Translations under genes and position numbers: made by a program
Shown: positions 27,661 through 36,034 of the stretch, piece by piece
How the letters are laid out: every line of letters starts with the position of its first letter
How positions within the stretch are numbered: position 1 is the stretch's first letter
Notes under the pieces: generated by a model
What the model was told of the DNA's origin: nothing
The model's database searches: none
What the model saw: the letters and a program-made list of their open reading frames with translations, nothing else
NCBI RefSeq assembly: GCF_018861295.1
Contig: NZ_JAHLDM010000001.1
Span: 124,001 to 188,000 of the forward strand
Length of the DNA: 64,000 nucleotides
Direction: 5' to 3'
Source of the DNA: Clostridium_AD estertheticum_D
GTDB taxonomy: Bacteria; Bacillota; Clostridia; Clostridiales; Clostridiaceae

Positions 27661-28239
27661 ATGGGACGAAGCAGGGAATTTGATGAAAATGTAGTTCTAC
27701 AGAAGGCTATGGAATTATTTTGGGAACAAGGCTATGAAAAGACATCTTTGAGCGATCTAGTAGAGCATATGGGAATACATCGTAGAAGTTTATATGATAC
27801 ATTTGGCGACAAGCATACATTATTTTTAAGAACGATAGATTGTTACGAAGAATTAATAAAAAACGAAGTACAAGTTAGAATTTTACATGCAGAAACGGCA
27901 AAACAAGCGATACAATTTGTCTTTGATTTTATGATCGAAGGATACGAGGATAGACCATGGGGTTGCTTAATTGTAAATTCAGCAACAGAGATGGCTCTTC
28001 GAGATAAAGAGGTAGAAGAAAAGACGGAAGAGGCATTTATGCAAACAGAGCATCTTCTTGCGGATATTGTTCGAAAGGGACAGCAAAGCGGTGAATTTTC
28101 CTGTGATTATGATGCTGAAGTTTTGTCAGAAATCTTGCAAAATACTTTGCTTGGAATTCGTGTACTTTTAAGAACCTCGGCGAGCAAAGAAAAATTGCAT
28201 CGTATAGAGAATTTTTTCTTGGATTTGTTAAATAAATAA
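27661..28239 (+). CDS. TetR/AcrR-family transcriptional repressor
   Basis: This 192-residue protein has an N-terminal TetR helix-turn-helix at about 8-55 (ALxLFWEQGYEKTSLSDLVEHMGIHRRSLYDTFGDK pattern, residues LFWEQGYEKTSLSDL then LYDTFGDK). The C-terminal ligand and dimer domain belongs to the TetR_C group (PWGCLIVNSATEMA). The ORF is open from 27628, but AAGGAGGG just upstream places the start at 27661. It precedes a run of oxidoreductase and hydrolase genes and probably represses them, releasing them on exposure to some electrophile or quinone-like compound. That ligand class is inferred from context only. Confidence 0.88.
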   Translation: MGRSREFDENVVLQKAMELFWEQGYEKTSLSDLVEHMGIHRRSLYDTFGDKHTLFLRTIDCYEELIKNEVQVRILHAETAKQAIQFVFDFMIEGYEDRPWGCLIVNSATEMALRDKEVEEKTEEAFMQTEHLLADIVRKGQQSGEFSCDYDAEVLSEILQNTLLGIRVLLRTSASKEKLHRIENFFLDLLNK

Positions 28240-28260
28240 TTTTTTTACGCTAATTAGAAT

Positions 28261-28276
28261 GAACGTTCTCAAAAAA
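28261..28276. promoter_or_regulatory. candidate second TetR operator
   Basis: GAACGTTC (perfect 8-bp palindrome) followed by TCAAAAAATG repeats the CGTTCTCAAAA found in the TetR promoter. It lies between the TetR gene and the oxidoreductase gene, the right place to control the latter. Confidence 0.45.
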
Positions 28277-28473
28277 TGCGCTTAGCTCCTTGAAAATCCT
28301 ATTTAACAATAAAGCAAGTAGAATCATTATGCAAATCGTTAATAAAGAAAGAATTGATTTCTATGAAAAAATAATTAATTAATTTTAAAACTAGTTAGCA
28401 AACCCGGTGATAAAATGCTGACAAGCAACATAAGGAAAATTTGTACTAGTGATTTTTATTATAGGAGGTATTT

Positions 28474-29475
28474 ATGAAAGTAGCACAGATTAGAAAATAT
28501 TCAAAAATTATTGCAGCAGAAGTAAATGATATTCCAATTCCAGAAATTGGTGACAATGAAGTTTTAGTTAAGGTTAAAGTTGCGGCAGTCAATCCGTTGG
28601 AAATGCTTATTATTACCGGTAGCGTAAAATTGATTCAGGATTATAAGTTCCCATTGACGCTTGGTAACGAACTGACAGGTGTGATTGAAAAAATCGGTAA
28701 AAAAGTGCAGGGATTTAAAGTAGGAGGTGCAATATATTCACGGCTGCCATTAACAAAAATCGGAGCTTTCGCCGAATATGCGGCAATTGATGCAGGTGCT
28801 ATCGGGCATTTACCGGTTAATCTTGATTTTGTGACCGGGGCGGCTGCACCATTAACTGGATTGACTGCTTATCAGGGATTACATGAAGAATTGGAAGCGA
28901 AAGCCGGTGAAACCGTGTTTATCCCTGGCGGTTCCGGATCATTTGGACAAATGGCCATTCCTATTGCCAAGTCAATGGGGCTTAAAGTGATTGTCAGCGG
29001 AAATCATCAGGCACGTGAGCGGACAATTGAGATAGGCGCAGACCAATACCTTGATTATACAACTGAAAATTATTGGGAATTGCTTAGCAACATAGATTAT
29101 GTGATTGATACCTTGGGACCAGATGAATTCGATCATGAACTTTCGATTATTAAACCAGGCGGCAGGCTTCTTTCTCTGCGGACCGGTCCTAACAAGCGTT
29201 TTGCAGAAGATCATGGATTTCCAGGTTGGAAACAAAAACTCTTTGCTTTTGCTGGGTCTAGATATGATAAAAAGGCGAAGAAAAAAGGGGTTCAATATCG
29301 TTTCATTTTTGTTCGAAGTGACGGAGCACAATTAGAAAAGATTAAGAAAATTATTGAAGATAACAAGATCGTACCTGCGGTGGATCAGACAGAATTTCGT
29401 ATTGAAGACATTGATAAAGCACTTAATCTTGTTGCGCAAGGCCATATAAAAGGGAAAGTTGTCATCAAATTTTAA
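28474..29475 (+). CDS. NADP-dependent quinone-oxidoreductase-like MDR protein
   Basis: This 333-residue medium-chain dehydrogenase/reductase is of the zinc-free quinone oxidoreductase type. The N-terminal GroES-like domain has PEIGDNEVLVKVKVAAVNPLE (about 24-44). The Rossmann domain carries VFIPGGSGSFGQMAIPIAKSMG (about 149-170), a variant of the GxGxxG NADPH loop. GADQYLDY and GHIKGKVVIKF complete the family pattern. No zinc-ligand cysteines are seen. It probably reduces quinones or enones with NADPH. A GGAGG site precedes the ATG. One 60-base stretch from 28921 is about half G+C (31 of 60 by hand count), well above the surroundings, suggesting transfer. Confidence 0.88.
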   Translation: MKVAQIRKYSKIIAAEVNDIPIPEIGDNEVLVKVKVAAVNPLEMLIITGSVKLIQDYKFPLTLGNELTGVIEKIGKKVQGFKVGGAIYSRLPLTKIGAFAEYAAIDAGAIGHLPVNLDFVTGAAAPLTGLTAYQGLHEELEAKAGETVFIPGGSGSFGQMAIPIAKSMGLKVIVSGNHQARERTIEIGADQYLDYTTENYWELLSNIDYVIDTLGPDEFDHELSIIKPGGRLLSLRTGPNKRFAEDHGFPGWKQKLFAFAGSRYDKKAKKKGVQYRFIFVRSDGAQLEKIKKIIEDNKIVPAVDQTEFRIEDIDKALNLVAQGHIKGKVVIKF

Positions 29476-29550
29476 GGAATGATCTGTACAGGTTCATTTT
29501 AAGTTTGTGTTATATTCCAATGAAATCATTTTAGATAAGGAGGGACTTAA

Positions 29551-30396
29551 ATGAACACAAAATATTCATATATAAGACAGCCAAATTTAAGTATTACGGC
29601 GGCAGATGGAACAGTATATGCTTACCGTGAGCTAGGTGAGAAAAAAGGTATTCCAGTGATTTTTTTTACTCATCTGTCAGCGAATCTTGACAACTGGGAT
29701 CCGCGTGTCGTGGATGGCGTTGCCGAAAAGCATTGGGTGATTGCATTTGATAATAAGGGCATCGGACTTTCCGGTGGAACAGTTCCGGATACCATTGAGC
29801 AAATGGCAAGAGATGCTTTGACCTTTGTTCATACTCTGGGCTTTGAACAAATCGATATATTAGCACTTTCTATGGGTGGCATGGTTGCGCAAGAACTTTT
29901 AGCTATTGAACCGAAACTTGTCCGCAAACTTATATTGACTGGAACAGGTCCCCGTGGCGGTGAAGGTATTAAGAACGTTACGAAAATCACTAATTTTGAT
30001 ATGGTACTCGCCATATTTACGCTGAAAGACATAAAAACATATTTGTTTTTTACGCGTACAGATAATGGCAAACAAAAATCAAAGGAGTTTCTGGCTCGTA
30101 TTAAGGAACGTAAAGAGGCGCGAGATAAGATGATTAGTATCAAGGGATATTGTACACAGCTTAAGGCGATTCACAAATGGGGATCGGCAGAACCTGCTGA
30201 CTTGTCAAAAATTAAGCAACCTACGCTTGTTGTGAATGGGGACAGTGACAGAATGGTACCTACGCTGAATTCCTATGATTTGGCAAAGCGAATTTCGGAT
30301 AGCAAGTTGATTATTTATAAGGATTCCGGTCATGTTGGGATTTTTCAAAATCATGTTGAATTTGTGAAAGCAGTACTAGAATTTATGACAAAATAA
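29551..30396 (+). CDS. alpha/beta hydrolase
   Basis: This 281-residue enzyme has the alpha/beta hydrolase fold. The oxyanion region FFTHLSANLDNWDP (about 37-50), the nucleophile elbow LSMGG (Ser at about 107), the acid in NGDSDRMVP (about 230) and the catalytic His in DSGHVGIFQ (about 260) are all present. It is similar to haloperoxidase/epoxide-hydrolase-like esterases that often accompany TetR regulators and reductases. The substrate is unknown. It lies 75 bases after the oxidoreductase, has an AAGGAGGG ribosome site, and is probably in the same operon. Its base composition also looks foreign. Confidence 0.88.
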   Translation: MNTKYSYIRQPNLSITAADGTVYAYRELGEKKGIPVIFFTHLSANLDNWDPRVVDGVAEKHWVIAFDNKGIGLSGGTVPDTIEQMARDALTFVHTLGFEQIDILALSMGGMVAQELLAIEPKLVRKLILTGTGPRGGEGIKNVTKITNFDMVLAIFTLKDIKTYLFFTRTDNGKQKSKEFLARIKERKEARDKMISIKGYCTQLKAIHKWGSAEPADLSKIKQPTLVVNGDSDRMVPTLNSYDLAKRISDSKLIIYKDSGHVGIFQNHVEFVKAVLEFMTK

Positions 30397-30595
30397 TAAT
30401 ATGAAATCAAGACACCCAAAAATGGGCAGTACATTTAAGAAAGAAAAGCGATAGTTGACTTGATTTTATAACAGTGGGATTGTGCTATTAAAATAGTTTG
30501 TTATGTAGAAATTTTCACATTATCAAGCAAGGCGGAATGTTGATTATATCCATAGGACGGCATTACATAGGATTATAAATTAGAGGAGTGCTTTA

Positions 30596-30631
30596 ATGAG
30601 AGTGCAGTTTTTATTAAATATAACGAAATGA
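30596..30631 (+). CDS. possible 11-codon leader ORF before the nitroreductase
   Basis: GAGGAG at 30583-30588 is followed 7 bases later by an ATG and eleven codons (MRVQFLLNITK). Its TGA overlaps the GAGGT ribosome site of the nitroreductase, so it could couple translation. It may also be a chance ORF or the remains of a lost gene start. Confidence 0.35.
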   Translation: MRVQFLLNITK

Positions 30632-30641
30632 GGTAGAAAGA

Positions 30642-31487
30642 ATGAAACTTAATATTCCAATAGAAGAAACTATTAAAAAAAGGGTAAGTGTAAGAACCTA
30701 TGATTCTAAAAGCCTTTCAGAAAAGGATAAAGAAAAATTAGTGAATGAAATTAATAAGTTAACGAATCCATTTGGAGCAAAGGTTCAAATTCATCTAATT
30801 GAAAAAGAGGCAGTAGCCAATGGAGGAAAATTAGGAACATATGGAGTAATTAAAGGTGCAAAGACATTCTTAGGTGTTTCTGTTGAGAAGAGTGAATATG
30901 GACTTGTTGCGGCTGGATATCAATTTGAGAATCTGATTTTATATGCCACCAATATGGGGATTGCAACTGTCTGGTTGGCAGCGACATTTAGCAGAGAGCA
31001 ATTTGAAACTGCCATGGATATAAAAAAAGACGAACTGTTTCCGGCAATTTCTCCAATTGGATATGCAGCAGGCAAAAAAAGTATTACTGAAAGCCTGATG
31101 AGAAAAACAATGAAGTCAGATAAACGGAAACCATGGGAAGAGATTTTCTTCCAGGATTCTTTTGAAAATCCACTTTCAAAAGAAGAAGCAAATGAGTATT
31201 TAAAACCTTTGGAAATGCTTCGCTTAGCACCTTCTGCTACTAATGCACAACCATGGAAAGTAGTGAAAAAACAAGGCTCTTATCATTTTTTTGAGTCACA
31301 TAAGAAGAATATAAAAGAAGAGGAAATTATGATTAAAAAGGTTGATGTTGGAATTGCTTTAAGTCATTTCCATCAGACAGTGCTGGAGAATGGATTAACT
31401 GGAAATTTTGAAAAGCAGTCAGATTTTAAAATAGATGTTCCAGATAATACGGACTATATTATTTCCTGGAATATAGATAAGAAATAA
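30642..31487 (+). CDS. nitroreductase-family flavoprotein (TM1586 type)
   Basis: This 281-residue protein begins with the nitroreductase FMN-binding pattern (KKRVSVRTYDSK at about 12-23). The C-terminal half has a second half-domain with LRLAPSATNAQPWKVV (about 192-207), typical of the TM1586-like nitroreductases where two related halves are fused. It probably uses FMN and NAD(P)H to reduce nitro or quinone compounds. The real substrate is unknown. Its start is set by GAGGTAGAAAGA before the ATG. It is downstream of the hydrolase by about 245 bases, so may have its own promoter. Confidence 0.85.
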   Translation: MKLNIPIEETIKKRVSVRTYDSKSLSEKDKEKLVNEINKLTNPFGAKVQIHLIEKEAVANGGKLGTYGVIKGAKTFLGVSVEKSEYGLVAAGYQFENLILYATNMGIATVWLAATFSREQFETAMDIKKDELFPAISPIGYAAGKKSITESLMRKTMKSDKRKPWEEIFFQDSFENPLSKEEANEYLKPLEMLRLAPSATNAQPWKVVKKQGSYHFFESHKKNIKEEEIMIKKVDVGIALSHFHQTVLENGLTGNFEKQSDFKIDVPDNTDYIISWNIDKK

Positions 31488-31512
31488 AAAATATCTAAGG
31501 GGTGATAAATAC

Positions 31513-31690
31513 ATGAAATGTAATGTGATTCCTTTAAGGAAAAACATTAGATCCATTAGTGGAAAAGTATCAAAAATCTATTAAGAATGTAGATAAAATA
31601 ATTATTATTGCACCACTGTGATGGAATGATGTTCCAGAAATTCTTAAAGGTTTTATAGATAAAGTTATGAAAATAGGTTTTGCGTATTAG
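31513..31690 (+). pseudogene. degraded NAD(P)H quinone reductase (YwrO/MdaB-like)
   Basis: A ribosome site (GGGGTGAT) and ATG start a frame that stops after 23 codons. A second frame from about 31551 reads DPLVEKYQKSIKNVDKIIII, then APL, a TGA where the family has Trp, then WNDVPEILKGFIDKV and GFAY before TAG. The PLWW...P.ILKGfiDrV...GFAY pattern is the flavodoxin-fold quinone reductase signature. The gene therefore has an internal deletion and frameshift plus a nonsense change, and its C-terminal half is missing. It is a relic of the redox cluster. Confidence 0.7.
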
Positions 31691-31693
31691 TAT

Positions 31694-31747
31694 CATTTAT
31701 CTACCACAACACATATTGAATGCGTTGCAAGGATAGAGAAAAGTTAG
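31694..31747 (+). pseudogene. relic of the 3' end of an rlmD-type gene
   Basis: In the frame ending at the TAG at 31745-31747 this reads TTHIECVARIEKS, against QTAHIECVARIERK at the end of the intact rlmD at 27403. The preceding codons run into a TAG at 31688, so only the tail survives. The similarity continues through the downstream terminator. Confidence 0.7.
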
Positions 31748-31810
31748 GTGCCACCCACGTGGCAACTGGTATGTGAAAGATTTTAAGCAAAATTGAATTG
31801 CCTTTTATGT

Positions 31811-31841
31811 TCCCTCAGACATTAGTTTGGGGGAATTTTTT
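31811..31841 (+). terminator. second copy of the rlmD terminator
   Basis: CCCTCAGAC pairs with GTTTGGGGG around ATTA, followed by AATTTTTT. It is nearly identical to the hairpin at 27456-27484. Confidence 0.75.
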
Positions 31842-31902
31842 AATTTAAGGGTAGTTATCTAAAAAAATGTATTCTAGGACAAGTGCTTTTTTAATGACCA
31901 TA

Positions 31903-31934
31903 ATAATTAATACATGTATTAATTATGGTATAAT
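31903..31934 (+). promoter_or_regulatory. 24-bp palindrome next to a -10 box
   Basis: Positions 31903-31926 form a perfect palindrome (centre TTAATACATGTATTAA). Three bases later comes TATAAT (31929-31934) in an extended -10 context (TGGTATAAT). The palindrome covers the -35 position, so it looks like an operator for the next gene. Confidence 0.55.
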
Positions 31935-31980
31935 AGAATAATATGAATATTTAGATTTTGCATAGAAAGGGAGCGATTAA

Positions 31981-33225
31981 GTGCAAAAAATTAATGAAAT
32001 TAAAGTTGGAATAGGATTTGCAACTGGAAGAAAAAGCTTCCAAAAGGTACTTAGAACTAACATAAGCAATTGGGAAGAATCTGGTTTGGTGGAAAACAAA
32101 AGGATAAGTTTAAATGTTTTTGTGGCATATGATCTTCATTATAATAAAACTAAAGTAACTGATTACACAAACATACATCCAGATTTAGTTAAGAAAATTG
32201 ATAGTAGCACTTTTATTGGAAGTGTATCAACACAAGAAGAAATTGACTATTTAATTAGAGAGAATGTTCTTACCCTTGAAGAAACTAAAAAGATCTTTGG
32301 TAGGGGGTATGCAGCTAAACGTAATGCTGTGCTATATAATGCTATAAAAAAAAATATGGATTATTTAGTGTTTCTAGATGATGATGAGTATCCAATGGCA
32401 GTAACAAATACACGTGATACTGCAATTTGGGGAGGGCAATTTGTTTTGTCAGAGCATCTTAAAAATATTAAGAATGCAGACATTACCCATGGACATCACT
32501 GCGGGTATATATCTCCTATACCGTATATGGAGTTTAATGATATTATGACTGAAAGAGATTTCAGATCATTTATTGAGGCTATAAGTAATGATATTGTTAA
32601 GTGGGATAGTTTAAAATCAGTTATGAAAAACGGAGGAATAACTTATGCTGATACAAGTATACTTACTAGCCATGATGCCGTAGAGGTTGTGGAAGAAAAT
32701 CATTCTAAATTTATATCAGGGGCGAATTTATGCATTAATCTTACTAAACCTGAGCGCGTTTTCCCATTTTACAATCCACCGGGAGCTAGAGGAGAAGATA
32801 CTTTCCTAGCTACATGTCTAAGTGATAGAAAAGTTCTACGCGTGCCATGTTACACATTTCATGATGGATTTTCTACATATAATAATCTTTTAGAGGGTGT
32901 TCTCCCAATAAGACTTAAGTTTATTAGGGCTGATAATGAGAAGGTTACTACACGGTTTTACAATGCGTGCATAGGCTGGATTCGTTATAAACCATTACTG
33001 CTATATATAACACATCCAGACCGTTATGAGGAAAAGATTAAAGAAATGAGAGAAGAATTGAAAGTTACGTTGCCTAAAATTTGTGAATATTTCGGAAAAC
33101 CTGAATTTATTAACATTTTGTCAGAACTTGAAAAATATCATAAAAATGTAGAAAAACATTACGGTGAATTTCTTGAAACACAATGTATTTGGGGGAAGAT
33201 TATGGAACACTTTGCAAAAAAATAA
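31981..33225 (+). CDS. glycosyltransferase-like protein of unknown specificity
   Basis: This 414-residue soluble protein has no signal peptide. It shows a GT-A-like pattern: an N-terminal nucleotide-sugar type region, GYAAKRNAVLYNAIKK then LVFLDDDEYP (a DxD-like metal site near residue 138), and later GARGEDTFLATCLSD (an ED pair as in GT2 enzymes, near 285) and TFHDGFSTYNN. I cannot assign a donor or acceptor. The start is a GTG with AAAGGGAG upstream; no better ATG exists nearby. A palindromic operator-like site lies in its promoter. No other polysaccharide genes are near. Confidence 0.6.
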   Translation: MQKINEIKVGIGFATGRKSFQKVLRTNISNWEESGLVENKRISLNVFVAYDLHYNKTKVTDYTNIHPDLVKKIDSSTFIGSVSTQEEIDYLIRENVLTLEETKKIFGRGYAAKRNAVLYNAIKKNMDYLVFLDDDEYPMAVTNTRDTAIWGGQFVLSEHLKNIKNADITHGHHCGYISPIPYMEFNDIMTERDFRSFIEAISNDIVKWDSLKSVMKNGGITYADTSILTSHDAVEVVEENHSKFISGANLCINLTKPERVFPFYNPPGARGEDTFLATCLSDRKVLRVPCYTFHDGFSTYNNLLEGVLPIRLKFIRADNEKVTTRFYNACIGWIRYKPLLLYITHPDRYEEKIKEMREELKVTLPKICEYFGKPEFINILSELEKYHKNVEKHYGEFLETQCIWGKIMEHFAKK

Positions 33226-33270
33226 ATAATAATATGTTTATAAACTTAATAAATATACAGTTGTAAAACT

Positions 33271-33309
33271 GAAAAGGCTCCTAGGCATAGCGCTTATGAA
33301 CCTTTTTTG
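33271..33309 (+). terminator. terminator after the glycosyltransferase-like gene
   Basis: AAAAGG / CCTTTT with an inner CATA-GCGC-TTATG hairpin and a six-T tail. Confidence 0.7.
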
Positions 33310-33448
33310 TGTGCTAATATAAAAGGCAGTAAATACGAGCATATGAATGATGTTGTGCTTATAAAAGTCATTTGTGCAAAAATTTAGAATTGATAAAAAT
33401 TTATGAATAATATATAATAATAAAATAATTATAAAAGGGGGAATGTAT

Positions 33449-34858
33449 ATGGAATCATTTGCAAAACTAATATCTCAAATTGATGGATGGGTATGGGGCA
33501 TACCACTTATCGTTTTATTATTTGGAACGCATTTATTTTTAACATTTAGGTTAAAATTTATTCAAAAATATATATTCAAGGCTATAAAAATTTCAGTAAC
33601 AAAAGATGATTTTGGGGATGGGGATGTAAGTCAATTTAGTGCTTTAACAACAGCACTTGCGGCGACTATTGGAACTGGAAATATAGTTGGTGTTGCAACG
33701 GCAATCGGCCTTGGGGGGCCAGGCGCAGTTCTTTGGGTTTGGTTAACGGGTGTTTTTGGAATAGCTACAAAGTATTCTGAATCTTTATTATCTGTTAAAT
33801 ATCGTGTTAAAACTAAGGATGGAAGCATGGCGGGAGGCCCTATGTATGTTCTTGAATATGGTCTTGGGCAGAAATGGGCAGGAGTATTATTTGCATTATT
33901 TACAAGCATAGCGGCTTTTGGTATTGGATGTATGGTGCAAGCGAATTCTGTATCATCATTGGTATATGAAACATTTAAGGTGCCAACTTGGATTACTGGA
34001 CTTGTAATATCTATATTAGTTGCAATTGTTATATTAGGTGGAATAAAGAAAATAGCTAAGGTTTGTGATATTTTAGTTCCATTCATGGCAATATTTTATG
34101 TTCTTGGATGTATTGTACTTCTTATATTGGGATATAAAACAATTGGAAGTACAATAGTATTTATATTTAAGGACGCATTTTCACCTCAAGCTGCAACTGG
34201 TGGATTTGCCGGAGCAGGAATTATGATGGCGATGAGATATGGTGTCTCAAGAGGTCTTTTCTCAAATGAATCAGGTCTTGGTAGTGCACCAATTGTTGCG
34301 GCTGCAGCAAAAACAAGAAATCCTGTTAAACAAGCTCTTGTTTCTTGCACAGGGACATTTTGGGACACAGTTGTTGTGTGTGCTATGACAGGTATAGTTA
34401 TTGTAAATTCGGGTTTGTGGCAGGAGGGGTTAAAGGGAGCTGCACTTACTAAAGGAGCATTTGATGCTATACCAGTTATAGGACCTATAATTTTAACCAT
34501 AGGACTTCTTACATTTGTATTTTCAACTATACTAGGTTGGTCATACTATGGAGAAAAAGCAATTGAATATTTACTTGGTAAAAAAGCAATTGTTCCTTAT
34601 AAGATATTTTGGGTTATATTTGTTTTTGTTGGCTCAGTGTTCTCACTTAATCTAGTTTGGGATTTAGCGGATTTGTTTAATGGATTAATGGCTATTCCGA
34701 ATTTAATAGCTTTAATATTACTCAGCCCTGTAATTGTAAGTGAAACTAAAAAATATTTATGGGATGATAATCTTGATGGAATAGATAATGATCCAATAAA
34801 GGTAATTGATGATAAAGGAAAAGTTGTTAATGAAGAAGTGAAAAATATTCAGATGTAA
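33449..34858 (+). CDS. alanine/glycine:cation symporter (AGCS family)
   Basis: This integral membrane protein of about 469 residues takes up alanine or glycine with Na+ or H+. Family hallmarks are ALTTALAATIGTGNIVGVATAI (split as ALAATIGTGNIVGVATA, about 64-80), LWVWLTGVFGIATKYSE and GLFSNESGLGSAPIVAAAAKT (about 272-292). About eleven membrane helices are seen. An ATG at 33443 lies only one base after the GGGGG, so the ATG at 33449 with 7-base spacing is preferred. It stands alone between two terminators. Confidence 0.93.
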   Translation: MESFAKLISQIDGWVWGIPLIVLLFGTHLFLTFRLKFIQKYIFKAIKISVTKDDFGDGDVSQFSALTTALAATIGTGNIVGVATAIGLGGPGAVLWVWLTGVFGIATKYSESLLSVKYRVKTKDGSMAGGPMYVLEYGLGQKWAGVLFALFTSIAAFGIGCMVQANSVSSLVYETFKVPTWITGLVISILVAIVILGGIKKIAKVCDILVPFMAIFYVLGCIVLLILGYKTIGSTIVFIFKDAFSPQAATGGFAGAGIMMAMRYGVSRGLFSNESGLGSAPIVAAAAKTRNPVKQALVSCTGTFWDTVVVCAMTGIVIVNSGLWQEGLKGAALTKGAFDAIPVIGPIILTIGLLTFVFSTILGWSYYGEKAIEYLLGKKAIVPYKIFWVIFVFVGSVFSLNLVWDLADLFNGLMAIPNLIALILLSPVIVSETKKYLWDDNLDGIDNDPIKVIDDKGKVVNEEVKNIQM

Positions 34859-34881
34859 TTAAATTTCATATTTATAAAAGA

Positions 34882-34916
34882 AAAGCTCCTGACATGTTAT
34901 AATGTTAGGAGTTTTT
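34882..34916 (+). terminator. rho-independent terminator after the AGCS symporter
   Basis: A 10-bp stem CTCCTGACAT / ATGTTAGGAG (one G-T pair) is followed by five T. Confidence 0.9.
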
Positions 34917-35054
34917 ACAATTCAAATTATACATATTTTAAAATCAAAATCATTTAAAGTTTATCAAATGTTAACATATAATAAACTTTTAATACAGACT
35001 ATATATTTATATTGTGATAAAATATTAATGTATAATATTTGAGAGGGGATAAAC

Positions 35055-35570
35055 ATGAATTTAGTAAAAAAGATATTTCAAGATTGGATATTACCGATAT
35101 TTGCAGCGATTATAATAGCGTTTATTATAAATAAGGTCATTTTTTTTAATGTAACTGTTCCGACTGGTTCAATGCTACCAACAATAAATCTAAATGATAA
35201 GATTTTAGTAACAAGAGTTCATAACCTAAATAATCTTAAGCATGGAGATATAGTAGTATTTCACTCCGATGAACTAAGCGAAGATTTAATAAAGAGACTT
35301 ATTGGGTTGCCAAATGATTTGGTGGAAGTTAAAGAAGACGGATCTGTGTACATAAACAATAAAAAAATAGATCAAAGTTATGTTGTATATCCAGGTGGTA
35401 AAACAGGTAAATATAAAGTGCCGGCGGATAGTTATTTCTTTATGGGAGACAATAGAATTAATTCTTTAGATGCGAGATACTGGGATAAACCTTATATACC
35501 TGGGAAAGATATAATGGGTAAGGCGAGAATCAGAATTAGTCCTTTTAGTAACTTTGGAAAATTAAAATAA
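35055..35570 (+). CDS. lepB: signal peptidase I
   Basis: This 171-residue membrane-bound serine protease removes signal peptides from secreted proteins. One N-terminal helix (about 10-30) is followed by the catalytic domain outside the membrane: PTGSMLPT with nucleophile Ser39, LIKRLIGLPND with general-base Lys80, and the GDNRINSLDARYW box (about 131-143). This is the short Gram-positive form. GAGAGGGG lies upstream of the ATG. It is a single-gene unit with its own terminator. Confidence 0.95.
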   Translation: MNLVKKIFQDWILPIFAAIIIAFIINKVIFFNVTVPTGSMLPTINLNDKILVTRVHNLNNLKHGDIVVFHSDELSEDLIKRLIGLPNDLVEVKEDGSVYINNKKIDQSYVVYPGGKTGKYKVPADSYFFMGDNRINSLDARYWDKPYIPGKDIMGKARIRISPFSNFGKLK

Positions 35571-35573
35571 TGA

Positions 35574-35621
35574 AATAGCAGAGTATAAATGCAAGTTTAT
35601 ATATCTGCTATTTTAATTTTT
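35574..35621 (+). terminator. terminator after lepB
   Basis: AATAGCAGA / TCTGCTATT with inner TATAAA / TTTATA pairing, followed by TTAATTTTTT. Confidence 0.8.
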
Positions 35622-36034
35622 TGAAAATTCAGTAGGAATCAATTTAAATTACAATTTAATGGTTACTAAATTGTAATCTTATGCAAAACAACCCTATAAA
35701 AGGTACTGTAAAGGTTAACGTAAACTTATGGCATATTTGAAAAAAACTATTAGTATTTTTTGAGGATTAGGAAACAATATATATACATGACAAAATCATA
35801 AAAACGAATAAGAATATAACTGTACTTTCAAAAGTCATAATATAGTATTAAATTGACTATGCAACAATGGTATTAAATTATGAGAAATGAAGTATTGTGT
35901 AGATATTTAAGTAATAAACAAAGATAATATGAAAATTTCGTAAAAAATAACTAATTTCATATTTAGACATTTTTATAACATATGGTATTATAAATTGTTA
36001 ATTAAAAATATACTAATTATAAGGGGGACATATT
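35622..36034. other. non-coding stretch before the OPT region
   Basis: I see no gene here. There is an 11-bp perfect stem with an 8-nt loop (arms 35648-35658 and 35667-35677) and a promoter-like TTAGAC / 17 bp / TATTAT at 35963-35991 that would transcribe the OPT remnant and possibly the OPT gene. Confidence 0.5.

Noticed and set aside
28261..28268. GAACGTTC as a possible LexA box
   Set aside because: The LexA operator needs four bases between GAAC and GTTC; here there is none, and the match to the TetR promoter motif is better.
29105..29335. 76-codon plus-strand ORF inside the oxidoreductase
   Set aside because: Different frame from the conserved MDR protein and no ribosome site.
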